A stretch of 64,000 bases of DNA, from positions 19,109,832 through 19,173,831 of the forward strand of contig OZ038458.1 of the NCBI GenBank assembly GCA_964036195.1, read 5' to 3'. Positions 10,582 through 23,200 of this stretch are shown here, one piece after another. The position numbers and the translations under genes are program-made. Under the pieces are notes generated by a model that was given only the letters and a program-made list of their open reading frames with translations, was not told where the DNA came from and ran no database searches. Position 1 is the stretch's first letter. Each line of letters begins with the position of its first letter. The stretch comes from Sphaerolaimus hirsutus (Eukaryota; Nematoda; Chromadorea; Monhysterida; Sphaerolaimidae).

Positions 10582-12194
10582 ATGGCTTCTGCGCCTCCCG
10601 CTGAATGCCCATTTTGTCGGATTTCCTGTCAGGATGAAACTGCCGATAATAAACAGTCTAAATTATTCAGCGTTAATTCAATGTTACCACTTCCTGCACG
10701 TTTTATCACAAATTCACCATAACCCATGTAATTTTCAGGATGACAAAGTTTTCATAGTGGAAGACATTGCTCCCCACTCAAAACATCATTATTTGGTCAT
10801 TCCAAAAGAGCACCTACCCAGCGCCAGCCAACTCACTTCAATACACAAGGATATTGGTTAGTTCTAGTTTTTATTTTCTTTCTTAGTCCAACGAACGTTC
10901 GAACGTTTAGCTGAAAATTGCAGTGTGTGATGTGTGTCATTGTAAGTCTTATCACACACAACTTGATATCTTGCTGAAGATAAAGTATCGTTAATGTGTT
11001 TCATGCGTAGCTATTTACACTTGGCAAACTGTATGCTTTGCGAAAATTCTACTGTAATTTAATGAATCAAGTCATGAAAATATTTAGTTTCTGAAAACCA
11101 ATTTCTGATCACATCAATCAAATTTTAATGCCATGTAAAGTGTACGTTCTGTGGATAACAAACCTTTTTATTCACCCTATAACGCAGTTGAACACATGCA
11201 CAAAACGGGAATGGATTTCATAAAGCAAAGAGTTGAAATTGAATCTTCTAGTTTCGACTCCAATGAATTGAGGGAAGGTTTCCATTTTCCACCATTGGTT
11301 TCTGTACCGCATTTGCATTTGCATTTGATCTATCCCGCCAATGAAATGGCATGGATTTACAGAAATTTGGTATTTCGTCACACCAGATTTTTTCGATCGG
11401 TACGTTAATTTGGTATGTAGAAATTAGGGTTGGCCGATGTTTTTTTTAAACGTTTTTAAAAAAAAAAAATGTTTTTTTTTATAAAAAAACATGACGTCCG
11501 AAATGTTTTTTTAAAAAAAAAAAACATCGACCGAAATTTTTAGTACTAAGCACTAGGTATTTTGCAAAATTTTTGTGCGCAAACGCGCAATTTCACACAC
11601 AAATTGACATTGGTGGTTGTTTTCATTGGTTTTGTGGCATTTTTAGTATCAAAGTATCCATTTCTATGTGCTACCATGGGTTAATAAGCCGTCATATGTT
11701 GCTGTACTATATACTATTGAGGTAATGTGCTTCCATGTACCTCAACAGTGTGTAACTTCACTCCCAAAGTAACAACCTCCTTTTATAACCTTGTTTGATC
11801 ACTATTCTGTGCCAAACTTTACCTGAAGTCACAAACATTCGACTATAAGGCAATATACGAACGATATGTCGACGAAAAATGGATATTTTTGACACAAATC
11901 ACCACTTATAATGCTTGCTATCCCATGGCTCCACAGCCATTATATGTTCATATATAACATCAGAGTATTGCCACTGTCTGATATACCTATATATGTTGAC
12001 ACAAGGTCATATCTTGGAGCTTTAAAAAAAAAACGTTTAAAAAAAACAAACGTTTTTTAAAAAACAAAACGTTTTTTTTTTTAAACATCGAGTTAAAAAA
12101 AACGTTTTTTTTTCCAACCCTAGTAGAAATTTTTATTTTTGAAAATTGGTGTCGAATTTTTGTCCAGGTTGATGACGTACTACAACATTTGTGA
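10582..12194 (+). CDS. HINT3: Histidine-triad nucleotide-binding protein 3-like (HINT3)
   Basis: HIT-superfamily nucleotide phosphoramidase/hydrolase. Exons are 10582-10671, 10739-10856, 11188-11399 and 12168-12194, all GT-AG with matching phases, giving a complete 148-residue protein. An N-terminal CPFCRI motif is followed by FIVEDIAPHSKHHYLVIPKEHL, the conserved first half of the HIT fold. The catalytic triad, HLHLHLI, is in exon 3, about residue 116. The last exon contributes only VDDVLQHL, like the short C-terminal helix of HINT3. Human HINT3 is somewhat longer. I chose ATG 10582 because it directly precedes the ECPFC motif in frame. Intron 3 carries a hAT-like MITE (11425-12122). Aprataxin-type HIT proteins are less likely because there is no extra domain. 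Confidence 0.88.
11425..12122. mobile_element. TAGGGTTGG-type hAT-like MITE in HINT3 intron 3
   Basis: It begins TAGGGTTGGCCGATG and ends TTTTCCAACCCTA, with a perfect 8-bp duplication GTAGAAAT at 11417-11424 and 12123-12130. Both ends are built from AAACGTTTTTAAAAAA iterations in opposite orientation. The core shows no open frame of note. Confidence 0.88.
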
Positions 12195-12446
12195 TGTTTC
12201 ACACGGAGAAAAATGATTTACCTGTGGAAATATTCTGTGATTCTGAAATATTTGGTTGCTATTTAGGTAGCTAGGCTGCATATTCACTTTTCTATTCACG
12301 CGTCAGTGTGATTTAATATCTAATTTTTTAAAGGTTGTGATTTATAATTTAAAAGTCTTGGTTTGAATGTGTTGAACGATACGTACACAATGAATGTTCT
12401 AGTTTAAATTATTTCTAAAAATAAAATCGTTTGCCATCGTGTGGGA

Positions 12447-13522
12447 TAGGGTTGGGGAACCGACCCGAACCGAACCGAGCACTATTTTGTAGCCGAGAAC
12501 CGAGAACCGGAACCGAGCTTGAGAACCGAACCGGAACCGAGAACCGACACTTATACCCGGAACCGAAGTAAATACCCAAAAGAACCGAAATTTTCTGGGA
12601 ATCTTAAAGTTTTTAAACAGCGTTTTTTCAACACCTACATTTAAACCTTTAAACAGCAGCTGAACATATTGGTGCATGTTCAGAATTGCAAAATTCATCT
12701 GTTTGCAAAATGATTGCGCGGGAGCGTGTAATTTCACATATACTCCAGCGAAATTACACCTTACGATGAAATCTACCATATCCCACCTGAATAAAAGAAC
12801 AAACATAAAAAAATTTCATCATATTTTTCAAATTGCTTTGATAAATATGATGAAATTTTTTTATGTATGTTCGTTTATTCAGATGGGATATGGTAGACTT
12901 CATTGTAAGGTGTAATGTTGCTGCAGTATACACATTATTACTGGTAGTAGTTTTCATTGGTTTTGTGGCAGTTTTAACTGTAGTTGGCAAGTTATTTATG
13001 TTTGTACTCAAAATAATACGCGTACTCACTCGCGTACTACATAAATACATTTACGTTTCCTCCAGAAAAAAAGACCAGTACTGATTTACTCGTGTACGTT
13101 TTGAAAGTACGCGAGTACAGAAAACGTATATGTTTGCTTTTACACTTTTTTTAAATACCACTATTATTATAACAACTCTGATTTCTGCATTCTACCATGA
13201 ATTAATAAGCTGTGATATGCTCCTGTAGTATGAAAAATCCAACCAATGTACTTACACATGTAAACTTGGGTATATTGTTTTTCTGTTGTTCAGCCGATTA
13301 TTACCCGATACCCGGTTATTTTATTACCCGATACCCGGTTATTTTATTACCCGGAACCGAAATTTTGATCATTTTAGAACCGAAAGAACCGAACCGGAAC
13401 CGAGTTTAAGCACCGAACCGAGAACCGGAACCGAAAATTTTCAGGAACCGAGAATCGATATTCGAACCGAAATCTTTTGGAACCGAGAACCGGAACCGAA
13501 AATTTTGAAATTCCCAACCCTA
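12447..13522. mobile_element. TAGGGTTGG-type hAT-like element with AACCGG iterations
   Basis: The ends TAGGGTTGGGG and TTCCCAACCCTA are flanked by an exact 8-bp duplication GTGTGGGA at 12439-12446 and 13523-13530. Both subterminal regions repeat GAACCGGAACCGA/GAACCGAGAACC. A different MITE is nested at about 12745-12930. The element fills most of the HINT3-GALK2 spacer. Confidence 0.88.
12745..12930. repeat. Nested palindromic MITE (ATTACACC / GATGAAATCTACCATA family)
   Basis: The left arm GAAATTACACCTTACGATGA and the right arm ending AAGGTGTAATGTTGC are inverted around TTTCATCATATTT...AAATATGATGAAA. The same arms occur at 34783-34974, 23981-24140, 17716-17890 and 26972-27020. It lies inside the 12447-13522 element. 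Confidence 0.7.
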
Positions 13523-13608
13523 GTGTGGGACTGCAACTTAACGCCCATTTATTTTCATAAATTGGCTGCTTTAATTTGATTTTTCTGTATAATTTTGTTA
13601 TTTGCAGC

Positions 13609-16600
13609 ATGGCAGACAGTTTCAGCGAGTTTCAGGAGCTGGCATCCACTTTCAATTCTGTTTTCAAGATAAAAGCTGAATATGTGCTGAGATGTCCGGG
13701 CCGCGTTAATCTGATTGGTTGGTTGTTATTTCAGTGCACTCGATCGGCCAATTTTCTTTTTTACATCACGTTTTTTTCGTTCTCTTGCCTTTGCTTGAAT
13801 TTTTAGTTTAATTGTTATTTTATTAATTTTTTGACTTTTCTCCAAAACTCGACCAATTATGATTGAGAAGGTTTTCTGTCCATTCGCTTGGACACGTTTG
13901 GACTGTGCTTCCTTTTCGACATGACATTACACTATACGAATGCGGTGCCAAATTTAATTTGGCACTGTTCCAACTGTCAACTAACCTTCCAATCTGACAA
14001 TACGCAGGCGAGCACATCGACTACAATGGTTATGGAGTGCTGCCAATGGCACTGGAACATTGCGTTCGGGTGGCTGCAGCCAGTGTAGATGACCCTACGG
14101 GGAGGAAATTGTGTCTGAGGAATGTGGATGAAAAGTACAGGTTGGTGATCATGGAAGGGCAGTGTTTGGGCTAGTAGAACCCCGTGACCAATTTTACCCG
14201 GTGCACAAGTAGCAATATCTGGTGCCAATGTAGACCCAGTGCTTACGTACGGCCTCCGTACTTGAGCACTGGGAATTCATGGGCACTGCAGGGGTTTAGG
14301 GTGGGGATTACCCCCCAAACACTCCAGCAATCTACATATCTATCTATCCCTTATTCCTTCTTTCCTTCGAAAGCTTGGAAAACCCTGTATATTGAACCCC
14401 TGCGAACCCACCTCCAAAAACAACAAGTATACACATGATTAGTGATGGAATGACGCCATTTGAGGGCGCCAAAGTTCGCCGCACCACGGCGCCTTTTTCT
14501 ACTTTTGCTACTTATGCACCGGTGCAGGGCCGTTTTTAAACCCCTTTTTAGAAACAGTTTAAAAAACGAAGGGGTTACTAAAAACGTTGTTTAAAAAAAG
14601 TTGGTGATAGAAATTTAGTACTTTCTGTAAAGAAAAGTAAATTTTGGATGCAACTATTGGAGCGTGGCATCTCGCTCTTAGCTTCAGATAGATATTTGTT
14701 CCGTCATTATTGAGATGTTTTCGCACAGTTCTTTGAAAAACCTCTGCTACAAAAAATACACCATTTTCATTTCACATCTCAGGCCGTTCGAGTGCCCCGC
14801 AAGCAGCGAAATTCACATTGACGTCACAACTGGTCATTTATGGCATCATTATTTTCTGTGCGGCTACCGTGGCGTAATGGCAGCGCTGCCTGATCAGAGG
14901 GCGCCTGGTTAGAGTTCAAACTGTACTGACTTTTTGATATCGATACAAATACTGGCTTCAAGTTTTTTGATACCGATAGTGTTACTGATACTGAAAAATC
15001 ACAAAAGAGCCTGATCACATTGACTAACCAAATACCCTAAGCTATCGCTTTTGCATTTCAAAGAATTTTTATATATAATTTGCGTGTCAAAATCAAAGCC
15101 GAAGTCTTCAAAATTTAGCATTACCTAGTACTCAAATATTTTCGAGGGCACTCAAAGGACACAAAAATCTTCAACTGTCATTAGTTGAAATTCCAATTCA
15201 TCTCCATTCTCCAGGGTATCTTCCATGACATTTTACATTTGACAAGATCTGAAAGTGGCACCAGAACCCCCCCCCCCCAACCCCCCTCTGCACCCCCCCA
15301 GGCATGTGCGCGTTGGTGAGCGGCAACGTGCCGCCGTCGGCCGGCTTATCCAGCTCGTCGGCCCTCGTGTGCGCCGGCGCCCTGGCCACCCTGCGCGCGC
15401 TAGCTGGTTCGGGTTGGGGTGGACTTTTGCTGTGTAGATTGATTTTGTGTAGATTGATTTGATGTGGATTGTGTCAGGGTGAGTGATGGAAAAAGCGCCA
15501 GGACTTTGGCGCCTAGCGCCATGGCGCTTTTACGGACACAAGCGCCAATGACGCCAGAACAAAATGGCGTTTTTTTCCTGGCGCCGCGGAAAAATATGCC
15601 CAAGCGCCAGCGCAATGGCGCTGTTCCATCAGTAGTCGGGGCAGTAACTTATTCTCAACGTATTACCCCGAATAAATCCGGTGGTTATTTTTCTTGTCAG
15701 GATTTCGTAACTGGGGACAATTTTTGTCGGAATTTTCCCGGGTCGGAATTTGTCGGACATTCACTACGATTTTTGGCCGTACATACGTAAAATATACCAT
15801 TATTTGGCTACCGTAGCTGTACGGCATGCGTTGGGGAGTGGTTATTTTTATCACTTAAAAATTTTTCAAGGTAATAAAAATAAAACAAAACAGGAATTCT
15901 TACGGCATCTACTTAAATAAAATAGTTTCCCAATACCCTACAACCCCTTCCAGGCCCCGAAAAGGACCCTTTTACCCTTCTGGATCGGGCCGCCTTAGCC
16001 GACGTGTGTGCGCGCAGCGAACGTTTCGTAGGCACGCAGGGGGGCGGCATGGACCAGGCTGCATGCTTGCTAGCTAAGCAGAGATATGTGAGTTGGTGGA
16101 GGCAAATCAGCAGAATTCCTGATAGAAAGATAGCTGGCCGATTTGGGGGTCCACCCCCCCCCCCCCCCCATTGGAAACCCTTGTCCTAAGGTCTCCGCGT
16201 AAATAACTTTATAACTACAGTGTGCGCAGATATTTTGCTTTGTATGCGGCGGTCAGCGTAAGCTCCGCCCACTTTCGTGTAAATGCCCACTAGCGCTAAC
16301 CCCAAAATCACGAACGTTCCGTCAGGCTCGCCTTTTTTTGTGTGTGAGCTCAATAAGGACAGTTAAATTTCTACGATTTTTTACATCTGACAGAGAACGC
16401 ACATAATTTTAGCCCCCTGTGCGTACGCTCGACCCACAATTCCCATTTTCAAGCGCGTGGTGGGCCTCGAAAGGTTCGTAAAAATCACAAGTTTGTATAT
16501 GGAAAACGGGGCGCGCGGCCGGGCCAAAATTCGCGTGCAGTTTTAAGATGTAGGCTGGCGCGAGTGCGCGGAGTAACAGTGGCACTTGGGTCGGTGCCAA

Positions 16601-18932
16601 TACGCACAGGAATTTCTGCGCACACTGTACAGTATGTTTTTAACTGCAGCTCAGGATGTAGAGTAGTGTAGACACCCCCCCCCCCCACCTTGTGCAGGCG
16701 CTGCGCATCGACTTCAATCCGTTGCGCACGGCGCCCGTGCAGCTGCCCTCCGGCGTGGTCTTCGTGGTGTGCCACAGTCTGGCCGAGCTGAACAAAGCCG
16801 CTACAGGACACTTCAACACCAGGGTGGCCGAGTGCCGCGTTGGCACCAAGGTGTTTTTGGCGCTGTTTTAGTGTGGCATGTCTTATAGTGCGGGGATGAG
16901 AGTTTCCCTTTCCATCCGAACTTAATGATTTAATTATTAATTGTAAATAGTGATGAGAAATATACCTTTTAGAAAAATTTGCTTTGCAAACAGGATTCTG
17001 ATACCGAATTCCAACAACTGTCGGGATTTTACAGTCTCGACACCGATATTACAGAGCACCAGTCCCGGTCCCAAAAACACCCAGTTCCTTTTGAACACCA
17101 GTGTCTATTTTGTTGGGTGTCGCCAAAAGATGGCCTTCTTCAGAACGGTGTTTGTGTTTAAGCTATACTTTTTGCGTGTTGTCTTGCCGCTGTACTTTTT
17201 CATCATATCTTCATTTTATTTGTCTTGACGAAGTGTACATAACTTCTGTACAAAAATCATTTATACAAGTGCTTTTTTTACAGGTTTTAGCGGCCAAGCA
17301 AAAACTCGATTGGCGAAAACTGCGCCGGCCGTCTGAAGTTCAAGAAAAATTGGGTTACACTTTGGATGAAATGGTTGAATTAGTGAATAAGGAATTGCAC
17401 GAGGCCCCCTACAACATTGTTTGTTTTTCACTATTATTTTTTGTTGAAAGTTGAGTAAACGATTTGCAAAAAAAATGGCTATTTGTTCAGGAGGAGGTTT
17501 GCCAGCTGCTAGACGTTACTCAAAACGAACTAATGGACATGTGTCTCACTGAAAACACAAAGGATTTGAAGGTATTTGAGCTGTGCCGCCGCTTGCGTCA
17601 TGTTTACAGTGAAGCTGGCCGTGTGGAGAAATTTTCAAAGGTATGTGAAAAACCACATGACACTGACAGGATACAAGTACAAAAAATCTAAAGTAATGTG
17701 ATAAACTTCTTTTTATCCGGCGGACATCACACTTAGTATGGAAACCTACCATTACCCATCCGATAAATGGACCAAAAACGGACCAGTTTTTCACCACAAT
17801 ATTCCGTTTTTACTATGGAGTAATTAATTACAAAATTTATCTCAAGATTTTATTCATTTAATTATGGTAGGATTCTGCGCAAAGTAAGCGCTTCCCGATC
17901 GTTTTTATGGCTGTATAATTTGTGGCTTGTGTGGTCTCAAGCTCGGAAGTCTCTGATGTCACTTGTGTCACTCATTCATTTCATTCTCAAGGCTGCGTCG
18001 GACACAACGAGCCCGCCAGATGCAGTCATCGCAAAACTTGCAACGTTGATGAACCAGTCACAGGTGAGCTACTGTGCCGTTCATAAATAAGTAAGCAAAT
18101 GTCGATCAGCGAAAGTACTGGGGGAATTTTTCTGTTGGGGATTTATTCAAGGGGGTGGTTTTCTCGTCAACATTTGTTATAATTCTTGTTGTTGCGCACG
18201 CTGCAGCGCATTTGCGTTAGGTGAGGAGATAGTGTTTTTTACCATACCTTTTCCGCCCATCACATAGGGGGGGGGGAGTTTTTCTCAGAGGTGGTATAAT
18301 TTTTCCTCACTATAATCTAGGTTTTATCAATCTCCTTATTCTAGGATTTACGGTAGGCTACACCCACAATCACACACAAACCCGAATTCTCACCACTCCC
18401 TCCAGCTGAGCTGCAACCAGGACTACTCGTGCAGCGGCGCCGAGCTCAACGAGCTGTGCGCCGCGGCGACCGCCCATGGCGCCGGTGCGCTCGGTGCCAG
18501 GCTCACCGGAGCCGGCTGGGGTGGCTGTGTTGTGTGTTTGGTTAAGGCGCAGAGGGTTGATGAGTTTGTGAAGGAGATTGGTCAGAGGTTTTATAAGGTG
18601 GGTGGAGTTTGGTTTTGTTTAAATGTGTTGTTTGCTGGGGCCGGTCACTCAATCACCTAGCAAAATGATCGGTGAATTTGTTAAATGTCACATTCAAGAA
18701 GTTTTTCTCTACATTTGACCAGGGAATTGACATTTTCCGCCAATATTCTGCAGAGTGCGGGACTGGCCTATGCTGATTCTGTGGTCATACCCACCTAGAG
18801 ATGAACGATGTAACTACTAGTTGTTTTTTTTTGTGACTGCAGAAAACCCCCGAGCGATGGGCGCGTTACGAAGCGGGACTGGCTGTTTTTGCTACTCAAC
18901 CCGCCCCTGGTGCACTCGTGAACAACCTTTGA
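13609..18932 (+). CDS. GALK2: N-acetylgalactosamine kinase / galactokinase 2 (GHMP kinase)
   Basis: Phosphorylates the C1 position of GalNAc or galactose with ATP; cytosolic. Eleven exons: 13609-13717, 14008-14140, 14783-14907, 15302-15406, 15954-16087, 16698-16850, 17284-17418, 17491-17640, 17992-18063, 18406-18597 and 18843-18932. They sum to 1398 nt (465 aa), the expected length, with every phase consistent. The galactokinase signature [22 protein letters not shown] spans exons 1-2. The GHMP ATP-binding motif [13 protein letters not shown] is in exon 4, [15 protein letters not shown] in exon 5, and the C-terminal GHMP motif [14 protein letters not shown] in exon 10. It ends [14 protein letters not shown], like GALK2. 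FNPLR in exon 6 and the overall pattern favour GALK2 over GALK1. An acceptor just before ATG (TTTGCAG|C) implies a 5' UTR intron. Confidence 0.93.
14289..14404. repeat. Fragment of the CAGGGGT-type MITE in GALK2 intron 2
   Basis: CAGGGGTTTAGGGTGGGG at the left, CTATCTATC in the middle and TATATTGAACCCCTG at the right match the ends and interior boxes of the 8497-8954 element. The flanks were not resolved into a duplication. Confidence 0.5.
15222..15261. repeat. Half copy of the introner-family MITE before GALK2 exon 4
   Basis: CATGACATTTTACATTTGAC, then AAGATCTGAAAGTGGCACC, matches one arm of the introner-like family. It lies 40 bp upstream of the acceptor of exon 4 (15302), separated from it by a C-rich run. 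Confidence 0.55.
15480..15637. repeat. TGATGGAAAAAGCGCC element, GGCGCC iterations
   Basis: The left end GAGTGATGGAAAAAGCGCC and right end GCGCTGTTCCATCAGTA are inverted. The interior repeats GGCGCC/AGCGCCATGGCGC. It belongs with the TAGTGATG family (9804-9900) and lies in GALK2 intron 4. No clean duplication was seen. Confidence 0.6.
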
Positions 18933-19979
18933 GATATTTGAAATACATTGATAGTACTGTACAAATCTGGGATTTTGTGGATTTGGAGCCCCGCGGGGGT
19001 TCATATAGATGTAAATCGGATAGATAGCGGAACAAATTTTTTTGGGAGGAGGGTGTTCGCGGAGGTTCAATATAGGCTTTTCGAAGGTATAGAAGGAAGA
19101 AAGAGAAAAAATCGCTAAAAAAGGTGAAAAATAGGTATATGAGAATTATATAGTACACAAATGGCTGGAAATGGGCAATGAAACACATGAATCAGCTATT
19201 TTGAAGGTTGATACCTATAAAAAAGTTTCAAAATTAGCGATTTTGAGCGAAAACAGGGGCAAGATTTCTCAAAAATCGCTACAGATAGATATATGGATAT
19301 GGGGGGTAAACCCCCCCCCCCCCAACCCCCTACTATAAACCCCTCGTCAATCATTTTTGAGGATTATAAATTTAGTCGACACGTAAACAGTAGGTCTGAT
19401 TGGAGAAATTTGTTGCATTTTATCGAAAATAGTGTTGCAGAAATTTTCTATTTTTACTGGTCCAAAATTTTCCGTCTTTATTTAATTGTTGTTGATTGTT
19501 TTCAGGGGTTATCGGTGCCTTTTACATTTTATGCTCATTGGTTTTTACCAAATCATACTAGTGACCTGTTGTACAAATAATACACTTCGAAATTCCATAT
19601 CATTCTTGCACGGTTGATTATTTTCCGTTTAGCGCCTTATCTCCAACCTTGACACATTCCAGCTATGACAAAAATAAAAGTGTTAAAAACCGTAAAATTC
19701 GAAAATACTCCAGAAGTTTAGTTTGTCATTCGCCATCCCAATGGGTTTACATAAATATTCAATAATCCCCGGCCCGCGCTGCGGCCCTACTGCATTGTTT
19801 TTCTTTATTAAAATACTACACATCAATTTGATTTCACCGCCTGGACCCGCCCGATCAAACCACGTGCGTTTGCGCTGTTTATGTTTACGCATCGGCGCCG
19901 TGTTTGCTGTGTAAAGTGCAAACGTGTATTTAAGAAGTTTGTGCCGCGCTGCGCGACCCGCAAACACTTTGTTTACCTG
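18933..19979. other. GALK2-COASY spacer with a degenerate CAGGGGT-family element
   Basis: No exon was recognised. About 18950-19350 carries GATTTGGAGCCCCGCGG, AATCGCTA, GGAAATGGG and GATAGATATATGGATATGGGG boxes of the CAGGGGT MITE family in reverse orientation. AT-rich DNA with AATAAA-like strings follows (about 19575 and 19672) and may hold the GALK2 poly(A) site. Confidence 0.45.
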
Positions 19980-20254
19980 GTACCACTCCAGGCCCTGTAA
20001 AGTGTCAAATGTCATGCAAAAGTTGCGTAAAAACCGTGTAATGGCGCCGCAGGCCTGTATAGATAGTTAATTTTACACCATGGCACTTGAGTTACTCTTG
20101 AGTGTGATGCTTTAAAAAAAATTTGTTGTGTTGTTATTAGTTGACATTGAGTTGACTCGAATTTGCTATGTCTGGGCCCAAAATGGCCCTAATAAACCTC
20201 GTTTTGACACTTAACTTGACATTTGACATTTTACAGTGTCTGAGAGTGCCCCCA
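19980..20254. repeat. Introner-family MITE abutting the first recognised COASY exon
   Basis: The left arm GTACCACTCCAGGCCCTGTA and right arm GACATTTTACAGTGTCTGAG...GCCCCCAG are the inverted ends of the introner-like family. The interior holds a TTGACATTGAGTTGAC piece of another MITE. The right end stops at CCCCCAG, directly against open coding sequence of the CoA synthase, so the element end could be used as its splice acceptor. Confidence 0.65.
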
Positions 20255-23200
20255 GCAGTTCGTATTTTCTACCACCGTCCAAGCCCGTTCAATCAACTCG
20301 AATTTGTCGCGACTCGTTCAGCTCGAAGCACCTGGCGCGGCTAATCGTCATGTCGTCGGCGGTCGCTGCCGCAGCGCTGGTGGTCACCAAGCGGCACAGT
20401 TTGTCTGCCGCTGGCATCGACACCCTTTATAGGCGGGTGTTTGAGAGACTGCCCTCTGGGTGAGTATAGTGCGAGTGGTTTTTTGTGGTTGGTGTGACTT
20501 AGGCCCTGCACACACTAGTTGGCAGCGACGCCAAATATCGGCTTGTTATGGTCCCATTTAAAAGTCTTGCTGACTAGTAACACTACGCATTATTGTATTT
20601 ATTTACATGTAACGCAAAACTTAAATGAATGTGTATATGTACGGCAGTATTTTTTTTCAAAACTACATTTTGAAACATGACTGAACGCTTTTGCATTTGA
20701 ATGTTGTCGTCGTGGCTGAAACCCGGTGCCCGTGACTCATATTTACCCGGTGCTCATGTAAGCCCGGTGTCCATGTAGACCCGGTGCTCATCCTATGCCT
20801 AAATGGGGTTACGGTGAGCACCGGGGGGGGGGGGATATGGCGGTGCAGCACCGCGGATTAGCAGCATCGGCTTACACATCAAGAGTGTGTGCCGACGGCC
20901 GCAAGATCGGCAAACATCAAACACAAAGGATGTTCATCAGCAACCTTTGAATTGGGATGGGAACCGGTTGACATTTGGTGTCGTTGGCAACGAGCTGTGT
21001 AAGGAGGGCCATTGGTGCACATTAGTAGCTGGGTATTTCGATGCTAAATTTGCACCCATGACCGTCGCATTGGTATCGCTACACTAGTACGCTCATTGTT
21101 CATTGATAGTTGACCGATTTCACTAAGGTTTGTCCAATTCAAATTTCAGAAATTGCCGCCTGTACATCGCATTGGATATGGAATCGCTGGCTGATCCGTC
21201 CGCATCTTGCTGTTAGTTTGATAAACAGTTTGTAGTTCTGGGGCGCGCGCGAGAAAATAAGTCTTCGGACGAGTTGACAAATTTTGGAATGTCAATTTTA
21301 TAAAAGGACGCTATTTGAGACGTTGCCGTTCCTTTCGTTGCTTGCCTATGGTAGATGAGTACGTAGATATTTTTTATGCGTCAGTTACGTTTTAGTCTTC
21401 GGACTGAGCTCGTTACAAAGAATTGTGCCGTATTTTTTATGAAAAATGTATGTAAAATTGTTGACGATTTTACTCGGTGTGAGCAATGTAATGCCGCGAG
21501 AGAGAAAATGAGAATTTTTCGGGTTTTTCAATTATGGTGAATTTCATTGTAAGCTGATCGGTCCGTTCGTCCAGTGTACCATTAACATACTGAAGTGGCA
21601 TTTAAACGGGAATAACATGAACGTGAAATATGTTTTTTTCCATAAACAATCAACCCTAAAATCGATGAACTGTGATCCGTGAGGGGTTCGTGGTGACATT
21701 CGTAGGCTCCACCTCATGGCGCCAGTGGCGTTGACGCTAGCGCGAAAAATCGCTGCGTATGTCTTTATGCCTTATATAGCTTGAGTGACACCTTTTTTAT
21801 CTCCCTCAGATGCGATTTTTAGTAAAGTAGATTTTGATTTAAATTAATATACCATATTTTAAAGCGATTATCGACAATCACCAACAGTCACTACATATGA
21901 TAAAATCCAGGGGTTTCCAATGGGGGGGCTCCAAACCCCCAACCCCCCAACCCCCAACCCCCCAACCCCTCCGGCTCCAACCCCCCCCCGGCTCCAACCC
22001 CCCAAACCCCCCCCCCNNNNNNNNNNNNNNNNNNNNNNNNNNNNNNNNNNNNNNNNNNNNNNNNNNNNNNNNNNNNNNNNNNNNNNNNNNNNNNNNNNNN
22101 NNNNNNNNNNNNNNNNNNNNNNNNNNNNNNNNNNNNNNNNNNNNNNNNNNNNNNNNNNNNNNNNNNNNNNNNNNNNNNNNNNNNNNNNNNNNNNNNNNNN
22201 NNNNNNNNNNNNNNNNCGATTATCGACAATCACCAACAGTGACTACATATAATAAAATCCAGGGGTTTCAAATGGGGGGCTCCAACCCCCCCCCCGGCTC
22301 CAACCCCCCCCCCCGGCTCCAACCCCCCCCCCCGGCTCCAACCCCCCCACCCCAAACCCCCCAACCCCCCCCAACACCCCCCCAACATCTATCTCTCCGG
22401 TGAAGCGATTTTCTATCTATCGAGCCCCCCAGAGGGTCAAAATCCTGTAGACCCCTGATAAAATCTCACTACACCCAGCCAACGGCCTGGACGACGACTG
22501 GCGCAACAGCCTAATCGACTACGCGTCCTTTGTCTACGCCGACTCGCAGTTGAGCACGCACTTGGCGGCGGGCGGGCGGCCCGACGTCGACGTGAGGCTC
22601 CTGGCGCAGTTCATGAAGCCAGGCCAAAGTTCAGCTTGGCCACGCTGTGTGGCGTCGGGAAGAGCGGGGTGGAGGTGGTTGGTTTGGGGGGGGATTTGGG
22701 TGGGTTTTGGATTGGAATTTGGCAAAGTCGGAGTCGGGATCGTTGTCTGGATAGGCATCGGGAATGTAAAATGTCGTGATTCGGAATCGGGAATCCGTTT
22801 CAACCACATAGTGGTTGTGTGTGTTTTTGAAAAGCAATGTGGCCCGATCCATTTTCTAATTTCAACCGGTCACTCTATCAACCATTTTTGCCCTAATGGG
22901 CCTACATCGCAAATTCGTGTCAACTCAGTGTCAATTTAAAAAAAAAAATTGTCAAGCATCACACTTAGCAGAAACAGTGAAAATTAAGTGTCAAGATGTA
23001 AATAAAATTAACTATGCTATACCAGACAGGAAAATTGAAATCACATCATACACTAAAATTCAATTGATATCCAGCGTGTGTGGCGCCAATCATTCAACCA
23101 TTCGCCTTCCACCCACCAAAAAAGTCCACATCCCAACAATCAACCCCCGCCCCGCAGCCCGAAGAAGCCCTCACCCCGCGTCCAATAAAATGGCTGTACT

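Noticed and set aside
21897-22403. Pro-rich open frame crossing the gap
   Set aside because: It translates C-runs of a MITE and a string of N; not coding.
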